Shown one piece after another: positions 26,122-34,719 of a stretch of 64,000 bases of DNA (position 1 is the first letter of the stretch; each line of letters opens with the position of its first letter). The notes beneath the pieces were generated by a model. The model made no database searches, was not told where the DNA came from, and was given only the letters and a program-made list of their open reading frames with translations. The stretch is from NCBI RefSeq assembly GCF_001815865.1, contig NZ_KV822203.1, forward strand, positions 151,754-215,753, given 5' to 3'. The DNA is from Abiotrophia sp. HMSC24B09. GTDB lineage: Bacteria; Bacillota; Bacilli; Lactobacillales; Aerococcaceae. Position numbers and translations under genes: made by a program.

Positions 26122-27276
26122 CTAACCTTGTCCAAATCCTAGCCACTTCCCTACGACTTCTGGAAATTTATTGGAGAAGATGAACATCCCCAAGACAACC
26201 AATTGCAAAGTCACTGCCCAGCTTACTAGCTTGTAGAGGGAGTGGTTTTTGTATTTCTTATAAAATTTTGATTTCTTCTGATAGGCTTCAAAGCCAGCCA
26301 TTAAAACCCCGTGGTAACAACCATAGAGGATATAATGGAAGGAGAAACCATGCCAAAAGCCCATGAAGAGCATATTGGCCATATAGGCTGCCATGGCCCG
26401 ATTAAGCCGGGTCTTGAAACGCTTATGACGAATAAAATTCATCATGACGCGCGAGAAGACGAAGTCCCGCAGCCATTGGGATAAGCTAATGTGCCAACGA
26501 TTCCAGAAATCCTTGATATCGATGGCCAAGAATGGTTGCTTAAAGTTCATTGGGGTCTCAATCCCTAAGAGGTTACTGAGCCCTACTGCCATGAGGCTAT
26601 ATCCAGCAAAGTCAAAGAATAAATAGAAGGTATAGCCGTAGGCGTATTTAATCAAATAGTAAAAATAATTGCCAACCTGTAAAGCCGACAGCCATTTGAA
26701 AATAACCGCAGCAATGACAAATTTGTAGACAGCCCCGAGTAGCAGGCGATAACTACCTAGGCCCAGAAGTTCCCAATAGTCTTTCCAGTCCAGAATCTTC
26801 TCCGTATCCGCCACAAAACGCTTGGAGCGATCAATAGGGCCGGCACTGACAACTGGGAAGAAGAGCAGGAAGCTAAGATAATCGACCAAGGACATTTCCT
26901 TAATGAGGCCGTCCTGGGTCTCTAGCAGAATCTGCACCACCTTAAAAGACAGATAGGAGATGCCGACAAAGCCAAAGCTGTAGATGGGCCAAATTTCATG
27001 TAACTTGGCCAAAACCAAGGGCAGAAAGGACAGGTAGACCGTCCACTTAAACTCGGGATGACGAAATTGATACTGAATCAAACCATATTGAAAGGCCAAG
27101 AAGACCAGCGAGACTGCCAAATGTTGGAAATCTGCGCCGAAGACACCCGCATAGATAATCAAGGAGCCTAGGGCCAGCCAATATTTGATTGGCCATTGGC
27201 GCCAACGAATTACCAGTCCGCCAAGGCAGAAAATCGCTGCTATCAGAGCAAACTTTTCATCACCAAAGTAGGTCAT
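26122..27276 (-). CDS. dltB: MBOAT acyltransferase DltB
   Basis: Polytopic membrane O-acyltransferase that takes D-Ala from DltC to the outer leaflet. It has 384 residues with about ten hydrophobic segments. MBOAT signatures are FWNRWHISLSQWLRDFVF and the active histidine in FMGFWHGFSFHY. It overlaps dltA by 4 bases. Confidence 0.96.
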   Translation of the reverse strand: MTYFGDEKFALIAAIFCLGGLVIRWRQWPIKYWLALGSLIIYAGVFGADFQHLAVSLVFLAFQYGLIQYQFRHPEFKWTVYLSFLPLVLAKLHEIWPIYSFGFVGISYLSFKVVQILLETQDGLIKEMSLVDYLSFLLFFPVVSAGPIDRSKRFVADTEKILDWKDYWELLGLGSYRLLLGAVYKFVIAAVIFKWLSALQVGNYFYYLIKYAYGYTFYLFFDFAGYSLMAVGLSNLLGIETPMNFKQPFLAIDIKDFWNRWHISLSQWLRDFVFSRVMMNFIRHKRFKTRLNRAMAAYMANMLFMGFWHGFSFHYILYGCYHGVLMAGFEAYQKKSKFYKKYKNHSLYKLVSWAVTLQLVVLGMFIFSNKFPEVVGKWLGFGQG

Positions 27277-28781
27277 AAGAGCCCTCCTAAGGCCTTCCGG
27301 TCAACCTTACCATTTTGATTGAGTGGTAGGCTATCTAGAAAGACGATTTTCTTAGGAATCATGTAGTCTGGCAAGGTCTGCTTCAAATGCGCCTTGAGTT
27401 CACGCACCGTTTGGAAACGTTGCTGGATGACCTGATCATAAATCACAAAGCTGACTAAACTTCTGACCGTATCACCTTCGTACTTGGGTAGGGTGATGGC
27501 TTGGCTGACCAGAGGATGCTTGATTAGGTTAGCATCAATGTCCTCCAGTTCAATCCGGTAGCCATGCCACTTAATCTGAAAGTCAATCCGACCATTACAG
27601 AAGAGCAAGTCTTCTTCAAAGTAACCCACGTCCCCTGTCTTATAGGCAGGTTGCCCACCGACTTGACCAAATTTTTGGGCCGTTAGTTCCGGTTGACCAT
27701 AATAACCTTGAGCGACCGTATCCCCAATGATTTGAATTTCACCCTGGCCTTCTTCTGCCTCTTCTAGGGGCAGCAACTTGACCAGACTGCCAGGACGGAC
27801 ACGCCCGACTGGTAAATTATCAGGATAGGCATCAATCAGATCTTGATCGATATCCACCCAAGTCATCATAACTGTCGATTCAGTTGGCCCATAGGAATTA
27901 TAGACCTTAGCCAGCGGGAAACGATCCAAGAGGGCCTGAGCCGTACGGGCCTGAAGTTTCTCACCGCAGAAGGCGAAACGTCTGACTTGGGGCAGCAGTT
28001 CTTGATTGAATTGCGGATCGGCCAAACAAGTATCCACAAAGGACGGTGTGGACACCCAAGTGGAAATGCCCGACTGCTTGAGGCAGTCGAATAAGGCCCC
28101 ATAATTGCTTAACAAGCCCTTGTCCAATTGGTATAAGGTGGCACCCATGCAGAGGGCAGGATAGACACTCATGACCGACAGATCGAAGGAGTAAGGTGGT
28201 TGGCCGATGAATACAGGGCTCTCTCCTGGCTGGGCTGGAATCAGTGGCAGATACCAAGTCAAGAAATTGTCCAGGTTCTCGGCTGAGACACAGACTCCTT
28301 TAGGTTGGCCAGTAGAGCCAGAGGTATAGATAATATAGGCTGTCTCAAAACCCTTAACCGCCAGGTCATCAGCTGGCGCATCATAGCTCCCCGCCTGCAC
28401 AAGGGCTTGAGCTTGGGCTAAAGTGACTTGCCGGCAATCTAGTGGCAAGTCTTCGGTCGTAAGAACCAAAGGTGGCGCCAACTTCTCAATAATCGCGGCC
28501 ACCCGATCCAGCGGCATGGACAAATCAATGGGACAGTAAGCATGACCTGATTTGAGGCAAGCCAAGAAATAAACCAACATGTAGGGATGCTTATGTCCGT
28601 AGACGACTAAGGGTGAACGGTCCTGGCCTAAGGTCTCATGCAACCAGCCTGCTAATTGGTCAACGGCTAGCCACATATCCCGATAGGTGAGTGTTTGGGC
28701 ATCCTGATTCAAACGATTCAATTGGCAAGCCAGGACCTGTGAGTTACGATGGGCTTGGATTGCTTGCATAAATTTCAACAT
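27273..28781 (-). CDS. dltA: D-alanine--[D-alanyl carrier protein] ligase DltA
   Basis: Adenylates D-Ala and loads it on DltC. The 502 residues form an ANL-superfamily enzyme with YIIYTSGSTGQPKGV, YNSYGPTE, GRIDFQIKWHGYRIELEDID, and the catalytic lysine in LNQNGKVDRKAL. The in-frame GTG at 28787 is too close to GGAG; the ATG at 28781 has 9-base spacing and is chosen. It is the first gene of the operon dltA-B-C-D-X, with a distinctive promoter. Confidence 0.96.
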   Translation of the reverse strand: MLKFMQAIQAHRNSQVLACQLNRLNQDAQTLTYRDMWLAVDQLAGWLHETLGQDRSPLVVYGHKHPYMLVYFLACLKSGHAYCPIDLSMPLDRVAAIIEKLAPPLVLTTEDLPLDCRQVTLAQAQALVQAGSYDAPADDLAVKGFETAYIIYTSGSTGQPKGVCVSAENLDNFLTWYLPLIPAQPGESPVFIGQPPYSFDLSVMSVYPALCMGATLYQLDKGLLSNYGALFDCLKQSGISTWVSTPSFVDTCLADPQFNQELLPQVRRFAFCGEKLQARTAQALLDRFPLAKVYNSYGPTESTVMMTWVDIDQDLIDAYPDNLPVGRVRPGSLVKLLPLEEAEEGQGEIQIIGDTVAQGYYGQPELTAQKFGQVGGQPAYKTGDVGYFEEDLLFCNGRIDFQIKWHGYRIELEDIDANLIKHPLVSQAITLPKYEGDTVRSLVSFVIYDQVIQQRFQTVRELKAHLKQTLPDYMIPKKIVFLDSLPLNQNGKVDRKALGGLL

Positions 28782-28846
28782 ACTCACTCACTCCAAACGT
28801 TTCCTTGTTCCCTATTAGAACTAGTGATTACTTTTCTACAATTCAT

Positions 28847-28882
28847 AGTTTACACCACGTATATGAAAAAGATATGAAAAAC
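28847..28882 (-). promoter_or_regulatory. dlt promoter with 11-bp direct repeat (OmpR-type box)
   Basis: On the minus strand two TTCAT cores lie 11 bp apart inside the repeat TTTTTCATATC, and 10 bases after the second comes TAAACT as -10. The repeat takes the place of a -35 box, as at promoters activated by PhoB/OmpR-family regulators. The same layout occurs at 63858-63889. Confidence 0.65.
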
Positions 28883-28925
28883 TCCACCACATTCTGCGAA
28901 GATGTGATTTTAAATATAAAAGAAG

Positions 28926-29261
28926 CTACTCACTAGCAGCCCCATCTAATTCTGTTGGCGGGGCTGGGTACTTGATGGCATTCTTACGCAGTTTATCCGC
29001 AATAATGTCGTCAATATCCAGGCCTAAATTATCTGCCAGCATATAAGTATAGATTAAAACATCTGCTACTTCTTCTTTAATATGTTCTAAATCTTGACTA
29101 TTAGCTTCCTCAGGCGTCCGCCATTGATAGATTTCCATCAACTCCGCGGCTTCAATCGCAATAGACATAGCCAAATCCTTCTCATTATGATAAGGTCGCC
29201 AATGACGTTCATCGCGGAAACGATTGATGGCCGCCATGGTTTCTGAACTTTGTTGATTCAT
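28926..29261 (-). CDS. MazG-like nucleotide pyrophosphohydrolase
   Basis: A 111-residue all-alpha NTP pyrophosphatase (RS21-C6/MazG-like), probably a house-cleaning enzyme for modified dNTPs. The metal site is IAIEAAELMEIYQW plus EEVADVLIYTYMLAD, giving the EExxE-12-28-ExxD pattern; KLRKNAIKYP closes the domain. The start at 29261 (MNQQSSE) follows AGGTGAT, a good match to the anti-SD; earlier in-frame starts at 29270 (GTG) and 29267 (ATG) lie inside that site. It is downstream of the CpXC gene by 9 bases. Confidence 0.88.
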   Translation of the reverse strand: MNQQSSETMAAINRFRDERHWRPYHNEKDLAMSIAIEAAELMEIYQWRTPEEANSQDLEHIKEEVADVLIYTYMLADNLGLDIDDIIADKLRKNAIKYPAPPTELDGAASE

Positions 29262-29270
29262 TCTCATCAC

Positions 29271-29927
29271 CTAGTCTTGGTCTTGCTCTAGTTGAGCCAT
29301 GAGCCATTCCGCCCATTGCTGATTGATGAAGAAGCCGCCACCGTAGCGGGCTAGCTCCTGGGCAAAGCTGTCCTTAGTTAGGTCATACTGGCCTTGGTCA
29401 AAGGCTACCGTCGCGACCAATTCTCGGTCATCCCCCAGCAGAAATTGGGCTTTACCTTCCTTGGCCACTTGATAAAGAATATGCTTAATAGGCTGGTCTG
29501 GCATTTGTTGGTGGAAACCAGCAAAGACCAAGTATTTTTGTAACTCTACAATGCGGTCATCTAGTCCCGCCTCATGAATTTGAATCTTCTCCCAGAGATT
29601 AGGCAAGCCGTGTACAATCCGGATAGTGGTGACAGCCATCTGTTCAGGGGTGAAGGTGTCCTTCAATACTTGCACATCTTCTTCAAAAAAACTAGGATCT
29701 GGTTCGTAGAAGAGGACAAGGCCCTTTTGTAAATCTTGATAGAGGAAGCCGTAATCCGCCATGCCCTCATGGCCACACTCAGGACATTTTACTTTGAAAA
29801 ATTCCCCAGACAGAATGGCTTCACGTTCCGGTGACTGGTCAGTGACATCGATTGTTCCATAGACCTTGACGTCGATTGGTGCCTGACATTGGTGGCAAGC
29901 CACTTGCTTCACATCATATTGAGACAT
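29271..29927 (-). CDS. CpXC-domain zinc-binding protein
   Basis: A 218-residue protein with an N-terminal treble of cysteines (ACHQCQAP at residues 10-17 and VKCPECGHEG near 48-57) forming a CpXC zinc site, then a helical domain. Its function is unknown. It shares a transcript with the MazG-like gene. An extended -10 promoter lies 30 bases upstream. Confidence 0.8.
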   Translation of the reverse strand: MSQYDVKQVACHQCQAPIDVKVYGTIDVTDQSPEREAILSGEFFKVKCPECGHEGMADYGFLYQDLQKGLVLFYEPDPSFFEEDVQVLKDTFTPEQMAVTTIRIVHGLPNLWEKIQIHEAGLDDRIVELQKYLVFAGFHQQMPDQPIKHILYQVAKEGKAQFLLGDDRELVATVAFDQGQYDLTKDSFAQELARYGGGFFINQQWAEWLMAQLEQDQD

Positions 29928-29958
29928 TAGGGCACTTCCTTTTAAATTTCTTGACCCT

Positions 29959-29967
29959 ATTATACCA
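29959..29967 (-). promoter_or_regulatory. Extended -10 promoter of the CpXC-mazG unit
   Basis: TGGTATAAT on the minus strand, with no good -35. Confidence 0.55.
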
Positions 29968-30171
29968 TATTAGGCTGGACTTGGCTCGTTAAAAGAAAGC
30001 CTAGCGCCCCGTAAAAGCGCTCTCTTTATTAGATTGTTCGCTATCATTTAAGTAAACAAGCCATCCAAAAGATAATCAAAAAAATAACCGACTGATTAAG
30101 TATTTTTTGCCAGATAGCCCTCTCCTAAACTCCTTCATTTCCCTCTTCTTGCATTTTGCCCCCCCTCCCTT

Positions 30172-30201
30172 ACCACTTAAGCCCCAATTTTGACCACTTA
30201 G
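30172..30201 (+). promoter_or_regulatory. LytTR-type operator: ACCACTTAA/ACCACTTAG, 21-bp period
   Basis: Two 9-bp direct repeats (30172-30180, 30193-30201) are separated by 12 bases, the hallmark spacing of LytTR-domain binding sites. An extended -10 (TGATAAGAT, 30232-30240) follows 30 bases later with no recognisable -35, fitting activation by the LytTR protein encoded at 32063. The rest of the 341-base gap (29928-30268) holds the CpXC promoter and A/T-rich sequence with nothing else recognised. Confidence 0.75.
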
Positions 30202-30268
30202 CTTTTTTATCAAGGCAAGGGCCAAACATCATGATAAGATAAGCCTGTAGTAAAGGAGGACACCCCAA

Positions 30269-31156
30269 ATGTTAATTCAAACCCAAAACCTAACCAAATG
30301 CTACGGCGATAAGACCGTCGTACAGCAACTCAACCTATCCATCCCCCAAGGCCAATTAGTGGCGCTCTTAGGGCCTAACGGGGCCGGCAAATCCACCACT
30401 ATTAAGATGTTAACCGGTCTCTTGTCCCCTAGCGAGGGCTCCATCATCTTCCAAGGCCAACAACTCTCCCGCTCAGACTATCAACGCCAACTGGGCGTGG
30501 TCTTCCAAGACAGTATTTTAGACCAGGACCTAACCGTTGGCCAAAACCTCTTAAATCGGGCCAAATGCTACCGTAACTTTGAAGCCAGCCAGCTGGACTT
30601 CCTAATCCAAGTCTTTGAACTCGAGTCAATCTTGAAGCAAAGCTATGGCACCTTATCTGGTGGCCAACGCCGTCGTGTCGACATTGCGCGCGCCCTGGTC
30701 CACCAGCCTAAATTCCTAATTCTGGATGAGCCCTCAACTGGCTTAGATATTCAGACACGGAATGTCATCTGGGATGCCCTCTTGCGCCTGCGCCAAGAAC
30801 AAGGCCTGACCATCCTCTTAACCACCCACTATCTAGAAGAAGTAGAAAATGCCGACTATGTCTACATTATTGACCACGGTCACTTGATTGCAGCCGACAC
30901 GGTTAGCCAGCTCAAGGCCCAATATGCCTATGACACCCTGAGCTTAGACCTTGAAGATCCACAAGCCTTGGCCCAAGAGCTTGCCTCAGACTACCAAGTC
31001 CGCCTAGATGGCCCGCTCTTGAAGGTTGACCTCAAGCCTGAGCAATCCGTCTGGCCCCTCTTAGATCGTTACCGCCCACTCATTAAGCACTTTGAATACC
31101 ATCGCGGTAGTGTCGATGACCTCTTTATTAATTTAACCGGAAGGGAGATCCGCTAA
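30269..31156 (+). CDS. ABC transporter ATP-binding protein (exporter/resistance type)
   Basis: A 295-residue ATPase. Walker A GPNGAGKST (near residue 37), Q-loop GVVFQDSILDQ, signature LSGGQRRRVDIARAL, Walker B FLILDEPSTGLD, H-loop TTHYLEEVE. The C-terminal extension of about 80 residues resembles drug- or bacteriocin-immunity ABC subunits. The AAAGGAGG site is strong. It is the first gene of a four-gene operon with permease, LytTR regulator and DUF3021. Confidence 0.93.
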   Translation: MLIQTQNLTKCYGDKTVVQQLNLSIPQGQLVALLGPNGAGKSTTIKMLTGLLSPSEGSIIFQGQQLSRSDYQRQLGVVFQDSILDQDLTVGQNLLNRAKCYRNFEASQLDFLIQVFELESILKQSYGTLSGGQRRRVDIARALVHQPKFLILDEPSTGLDIQTRNVIWDALLRLRQEQGLTILLTTHYLEEVENADYVYIIDHGHLIAADTVSQLKAQYAYDTLSLDLEDPQALAQELASDYQVRLDGPLLKVDLKPEQSVWPLLDRYRPLIKHFEYHRGSVDDLFINLTGREIR

Positions 31157-31157
31157 T

Positions 31158-32027
31158 ATGTTACACTTCACACTTCGTTGCCTTCGCCTCTACTTCATCC
31201 AAAAGAGCCGTGTCTTCTTCTCGCTCTTAGGTGCCCTCATCACCTTCATTCTCTACCTAGCCTTCCTCAAGGACAACATGGCCTCTTCTTGGCCACAGTT
31301 GCCAGGTGTTAACACCTTCTTGGATTACTGGCTCTTAGGAGGAATCTTGGCCATCGTCGGGGCGACTACTAGCGCAGCAGGTCTCAGTCAAATGGTGGCG
31401 GATAAAGAAAAAGGCGTCCTAGCCGACTTCCTCTTAACTGATTTAAGCTATAATCAAATGCAATTTGGCTACTTCCTAGCCAGTGCCTTAATCAGTTTGA
31501 TTATGCAGGTTCTTGCCCTAGTCCTATTATTTACCTACTACGCTCTAACGGCAGGCATGACCCTATCAGGCTTGCAATTACTTCAGGTCTTGGGCGCTAT
31601 GGTCTTGTCAGCTCTAGTTTGGACTAGCTTCAACGTCTTACTCTTTGGCTTCGTCACAAGCCTGACCAGTTTCGGCCATGTCATGTTATTACTATCCACT
31701 TCCCTTGGTTTCTTCGCTGGCGTCTACCTACCACTAGGGCTCTTGCCACAAGCAAGCCGTTGGGTCATTCAAGTCACCCCAGCCCCTTACTTCTCCTCCC
31801 TCTTCCGTCACATTCTCCTAGCGCCTACGCAAGCAGCCATGACCCAGCAAGTGCCTGACTTCATGTTACAACAAATCTTACGTCACACTGGTGTAGGCTT
31901 GGATGTCGGTTTCTTAACCAGTGCTGGCCAAGAAGTCCTCATTCTCCTAGGCTTCGGTCTCCTCTTCCTCATTCTCATGCCAATCTTAGGCAAATTCAGT
32001 CGCCAACTGGCCTTACATAGTCTATAA
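31158..32027 (+). CDS. ABC-2 type permease
   Basis: A 289-residue membrane protein with six hydrophobic segments and the ABC-2 layout (VGATTSAAGLSQMVADKEKG cytoplasmic loop; LGFFAGVYLPLGLLPQASRW near the fifth helix). One base separates it from the ATPase gene. The exported substrate is unknown; LytTR control suggests peptide, stress or envelope-linked function. Confidence 0.9.
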   Translation: MLHFTLRCLRLYFIQKSRVFFSLLGALITFILYLAFLKDNMASSWPQLPGVNTFLDYWLLGGILAIVGATTSAAGLSQMVADKEKGVLADFLLTDLSYNQMQFGYFLASALISLIMQVLALVLLFTYYALTAGMTLSGLQLLQVLGAMVLSALVWTSFNVLLFGFVTSLTSFGHVMLLLSTSLGFFAGVYLPLGLLPQASRWVIQVTPAPYFSSLFRHILLAPTQAAMTQQVPDFMLQQILRHTGVGLDVGFLTSAGQEVLILLGFGLLFLILMPILGKFSRQLALHSL

Positions 32028-32062
32028 TAGGGGAGAAGACGCTGTTTTAGGAGGAAGCCCCT

Positions 32063-32533
32063 GTGAATATACGATTTGAGCCCAATCCCCAACTCGCCCC
32101 TGATACGGTCAATGTGACGGTGGAAGCGGCTAAGCTTAACGCTGAGGCCCTGCAAGTCCTGCAGCTTTTGGAAGAAAATCAAAATGCCTCTTCTGGCCTC
32201 ACACGGCTTCCGCTCCTAGTCGATGACAAGACCATCATGGTGGCTAGTCAAGATTTGATTGCTATGGAAGTCTACCAGAATGAGTTGACCGTCTACACTC
32301 AAGAGGCTACTTACCTAGTCAAAGGCCAGCTCAATAAGATGTTGGAACGTTTAGACGGACGAGACTTTGTCCAAGTCTCCAAGAGCGCCCTGCTCAATAT
32401 CAACCATCTGCACACACTTGAAATGGGATTTTCTGGCAATATGGTGGCCTTACTGACCCACAAAATTAAACTTGGCGTTAGCCGTAAATATCTGCCAGCA
32501 CTCAAGCAAGCGCTAGGCATGGGAGGGATATAA
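32063..32533 (+). CDS. LytTR-domain transcriptional regulator
   Basis: A 156-residue regulator with a GTG start after AGGAGG. The C-terminal LytTR DNA-binding domain (about 55-150) contains LIAMEVYQNELTVYT, LERLDGRDFVQVSKSALLN and LGVSRKYLPALKQAL. There is no receiver domain. Followed after one base by a DUF3021 membrane protein, it matches the LytTR/DUF3021 regulatory systems of streptococci (HdrRM/BrsRM-like), where the membrane partner restrains the activator. It probably binds 30172-30201 and autoregulates. Confidence 0.9.
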   Translation: MNIRFEPNPQLAPDTVNVTVEAAKLNAEALQVLQLLEENQNASSGLTRLPLLVDDKTIMVASQDLIAMEVYQNELTVYTQEATYLVKGQLNKMLERLDGRDFVQVSKSALLNINHLHTLEMGFSGNMVALLTHKIKLGVSRKYLPALKQALGMGGI

Positions 32534-32534
32534 G

Positions 32535-32948
32535 ATGTTAAAAACACATACCTTAGCCTTCGTCAATGGCCTTCTGATTGGCTCACTCACCTATCTGCTC
32601 TGTACCTTGGTCTTCCTTCGTACCAGCGCCATTAGACCTACCGAAGTCGTCACCGTGCTCATTATGAGTGGCCTCATCGGCCTTGTCACCCTCCACTATC
32701 GGGAGTGGGAAGAAGATCATAACCTGACCTTGGCCTTGCTTCTTCATTTCGCTTCTATCCTTATCATTGTCGGTATTACGGCCCTCTACAATGGCTGGAT
32801 TAGCTTTTCTTGGCAGGATTTACTTCCTTTTGTAGGGGTGGTCCTAGTCATCTACATCCTAATCTGGCAAGGTATGATTTGGCATCGTCGCTTGGATGTG
32901 GCGGCCACCAACCATCTCATTCAAAAACGACGTCAAAAGTCTCACTAG
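32535..32948 (+). CDS. DUF3021 membrane protein, partner of LytTR regulator
   Basis: A 137-residue protein with four membrane helices (for example LTLALLLHFASILIIVGITA) and a short basic tail. DUF3021 proteins are encoded with LytTR regulators and act as inhibitory membrane partners in characterised streptococcal cases. It is coupled to the regulator by 1-base spacing. Confidence 0.85.
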   Translation: MLKTHTLAFVNGLLIGSLTYLLCTLVFLRTSAIRPTEVVTVLIMSGLIGLVTLHYREWEEDHNLTLALLLHFASILIIVGITALYNGWISFSWQDLLPFVGVVLVIYILIWQGMIWHRRLDVAATNHLIQKRRQKSH

Positions 32949-32960
32949 CTAGTAAAATAA

Positions 32961-32996
32961 GCCCTCCCTAGGAATCCTAAGGAGGGCTTGTTTTTT
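32961..32996 (+). terminator. Terminator after the LytTR operon
   Basis: GCCCTCCCTAGG / CCTAAGGAGGGC stem, then TTGTTTTTT. It reaches into the stop codon of the convergent gene. Confidence 0.88.
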
Positions 32997-33534
32997 ATTG
33001 ATAGTAAGCTGAACCATTTTGCAAGATTTTACGCTGGCAATAATTTTGTAGGTTCTCTAGCTGGCGTTGATGCTCATCCGTCCCTAGGCGGTAGCTTCTG
33101 CCTTGGAAGGTCAGGACCAAATTCAAGCTCTTGACCCGCGTTTGGCCTGTGCGGCCCACACGATAACGGTGCATCTTGACCTTGACTAAATCCGACCAGG
33201 AATGACGATCCTCGCGATCTCCTACGCTAATGGCAACTTGGCTGCCCAAGTCTCGTATGACCACTGGGCGGCGCCAGATTTTCTCATAGGCCCACTGAAC
33301 TAAAGCCGATGACCCTAAAAGCCAAATCACGAAGACTAATAGCAATAAGGCTTCATGAGCGCCTTCTGGCGTCCTTTGCCAGAGCCAATCGAGCAGGGAA
33401 AGGAGCCCCCAGCCTAGCAAGGACATAAAGACCAGAATCAGCCCCACAATGGACCAAAAACGCACGCCATAGACATGGCTAACCCGCAAGACCTTGCTGA
33501 ATTCTAGCTCTTTACTTTCATGATATGTCTCCAT
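32995..33534 (-). CDS. Membrane protein of unknown family, tandem paralog 1
   Basis: A 179-residue protein with two N-terminal membrane helices (IVGLILVFMSLLGWGLLSLL and ALLLLVFVIWLLGSSALV), then a cytoplasmic PH-like part: RRPVVIRDLGSQVAISVGDR, SWSDLVKVK, LVLTFQGRSYRLGTDEHQ, YCQRKI. It is the most diverged of three tandem copies (others start at 34126 and 34719); its C-terminus lacks the KKAKKAK tail. No family is recognised; the second half looks like a bPH-type domain, which is a guess. Confidence 0.75.
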   Translation of the reverse strand: METYHESKELEFSKVLRVSHVYGVRFWSIVGLILVFMSLLGWGLLSLLDWLWQRTPEGAHEALLLLVFVIWLLGSSALVQWAYEKIWRRPVVIRDLGSQVAISVGDREDRHSWSDLVKVKMHRYRVGRTGQTRVKSLNLVLTFQGRSYRLGTDEHQRQLENLQNYCQRKILQNGSAYYQ

Positions 33535-33616
33535 GTCTGACTCGCCGTCCTTTCATCTAGGCTTATTCTACTCTAGTTCAAACTTTCCAGCAAGTGGTTG
33601 ACTTGCTTCTCTGTGC

Positions 33617-34126
33617 CTATTTGGCTTTCTTAGCCTTTTTGCGTCTATTCCTTATTTTACTCTCACAATAATGTTGGAATTTTGTCAAATCTGTTATATA
33701 TTCATCCGTCCATAGGCGATAGGTTCGCCCTTTGAAAATCAGCAATAGAGTCATGGTCCTGGTTACAGAATAACCACCTCTCTTGTTAGATCCAAACTCC
33801 GCCTTGACCTTGCGCAAGTCGTCCCAGGCATGACACCTCTCTCGATGGCCTACCTTAATGGCAATTTGACTCCCTATATCGCGCATGGTAACTGATCGGC
33901 GCCAGATTTTGTCATGAGTCCGAATAATCAACGGAGCCGCTATAAAGGGCCAGGCAAGAAGCATACATGAGCCTAAGACTGGCTGCCAGCTTCTGGGTGA
34001 GAGCTCAAACAAGAAAAGTAGTCCCCAGCCCACTAAGGACATAAAGATTAGCACCAAGACCAGACCGGACAAAAAACGCACCCCTAAAATTTGGCTAACC
34101 CGCAAATCTAGGCTTAATTTCTTCAT
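33617..34126 (-). CDS. Membrane protein of unknown family, tandem paralog 2
   Basis: A 169-residue paralog: MKKLSLDLRVSQILGVRFLS, membrane helices VLVLIFMSLVGWGLLFLFEL and VLGSCMLLAWPFIAAPLII, then RRSVTMRDIGSQIAIKVGHR, WDDLRKVK, LLLIFKGRTYRLWTDEY and a basic RRKKAKKAK tail. It is very close to paralog 3 in both coding and flanking DNA, so the duplication is recent. A small hairpin follows the gene upstream of paralog 1. Confidence 0.75.
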   Translation of the reverse strand: MKKLSLDLRVSQILGVRFLSGLVLVLIFMSLVGWGLLFLFELSPRSWQPVLGSCMLLAWPFIAAPLIIRTHDKIWRRSVTMRDIGSQIAIKVGHRERCHAWDDLRKVKAEFGSNKRGGYSVTRTMTLLLIFKGRTYRLWTDEYITDLTKFQHYCESKIRNRRKKAKKAK

Positions 34127-34209
34127 AGCTCGTTCTCCCGTTCTTTCATCTAGGCTTATTCTACTCTAGTTCAAACTTTCCAGCAAGTGGCCAACTTGCT
34201 TCTCTGTGT

Positions 34210-34719
34210 CTATTTGGCTTTCTTAGACTTTTTGCGTCTATTTCTTATTTTACTCTGGCAATAGCGTTCCAGGCTTCTCAAGTCTTCTATATGATCATCC
34301 GTCCCAAGGCGATAGGTCCGCCCTTTGAAAATCAGCACCAGATTTAGACTCATGACGGGAGAGGCGTAGTATCTACTTTGCCCTTCAGTCGACACCTTGA
34401 CCTTGCGCAGGTCGGCCCAATCATGGCACTTCTCTCGGTGGCCAACCTTAATGGCAATTTGACTGCCGATATCGCGTATGGTAACCGGTCGGAGCCAGAG
34501 TATGTCATAAGACCACCGAACCAGAGGAGCCGAGATAAAGGGCCAGGCAAGATAGAAACATACGCTTAAGACTGGCTGCCAGCTTTTGGGGGAGAACTCA
34601 TATAAGGAAAGTAGCCCCCAGCCCACTAAGGACATAAAGACTAGCAACAAGACTAGAACGGACAAAAACCGCACCCCAAAAATATGGCTAACCCGCAAAT
34701 CTAGGCTTAATCTCTTCAT
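34210..34719 (-). CDS. Membrane protein of unknown family, tandem paralog 3
   Basis: A 169-residue paralog. The start at 34719 (MKRLSLDLRVSH) is preferred to the longer frame at 34731 because it lies exactly 593 bp from the paralog 2 start. Helices LVLLLVFMSLVGWGLLSLYE and LSVCFYLAWPFISAPLV are followed by RPVTIRDIGSQIAIKVGHR, WADLRKVK and LVLIFKGRTYRLGTDDH, ending KKSKKAK. The function is unknown. Confidence 0.75.
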   Translation of the reverse strand: MKRLSLDLRVSHIFGVRFLSVLVLLLVFMSLVGWGLLSLYEFSPKSWQPVLSVCFYLAWPFISAPLVRWSYDILWLRPVTIRDIGSQIAIKVGHREKCHDWADLRKVKVSTEGQSRYYASPVMSLNLVLIFKGRTYRLGTDDHIEDLRSLERYCQSKIRNRRKKSKKAK

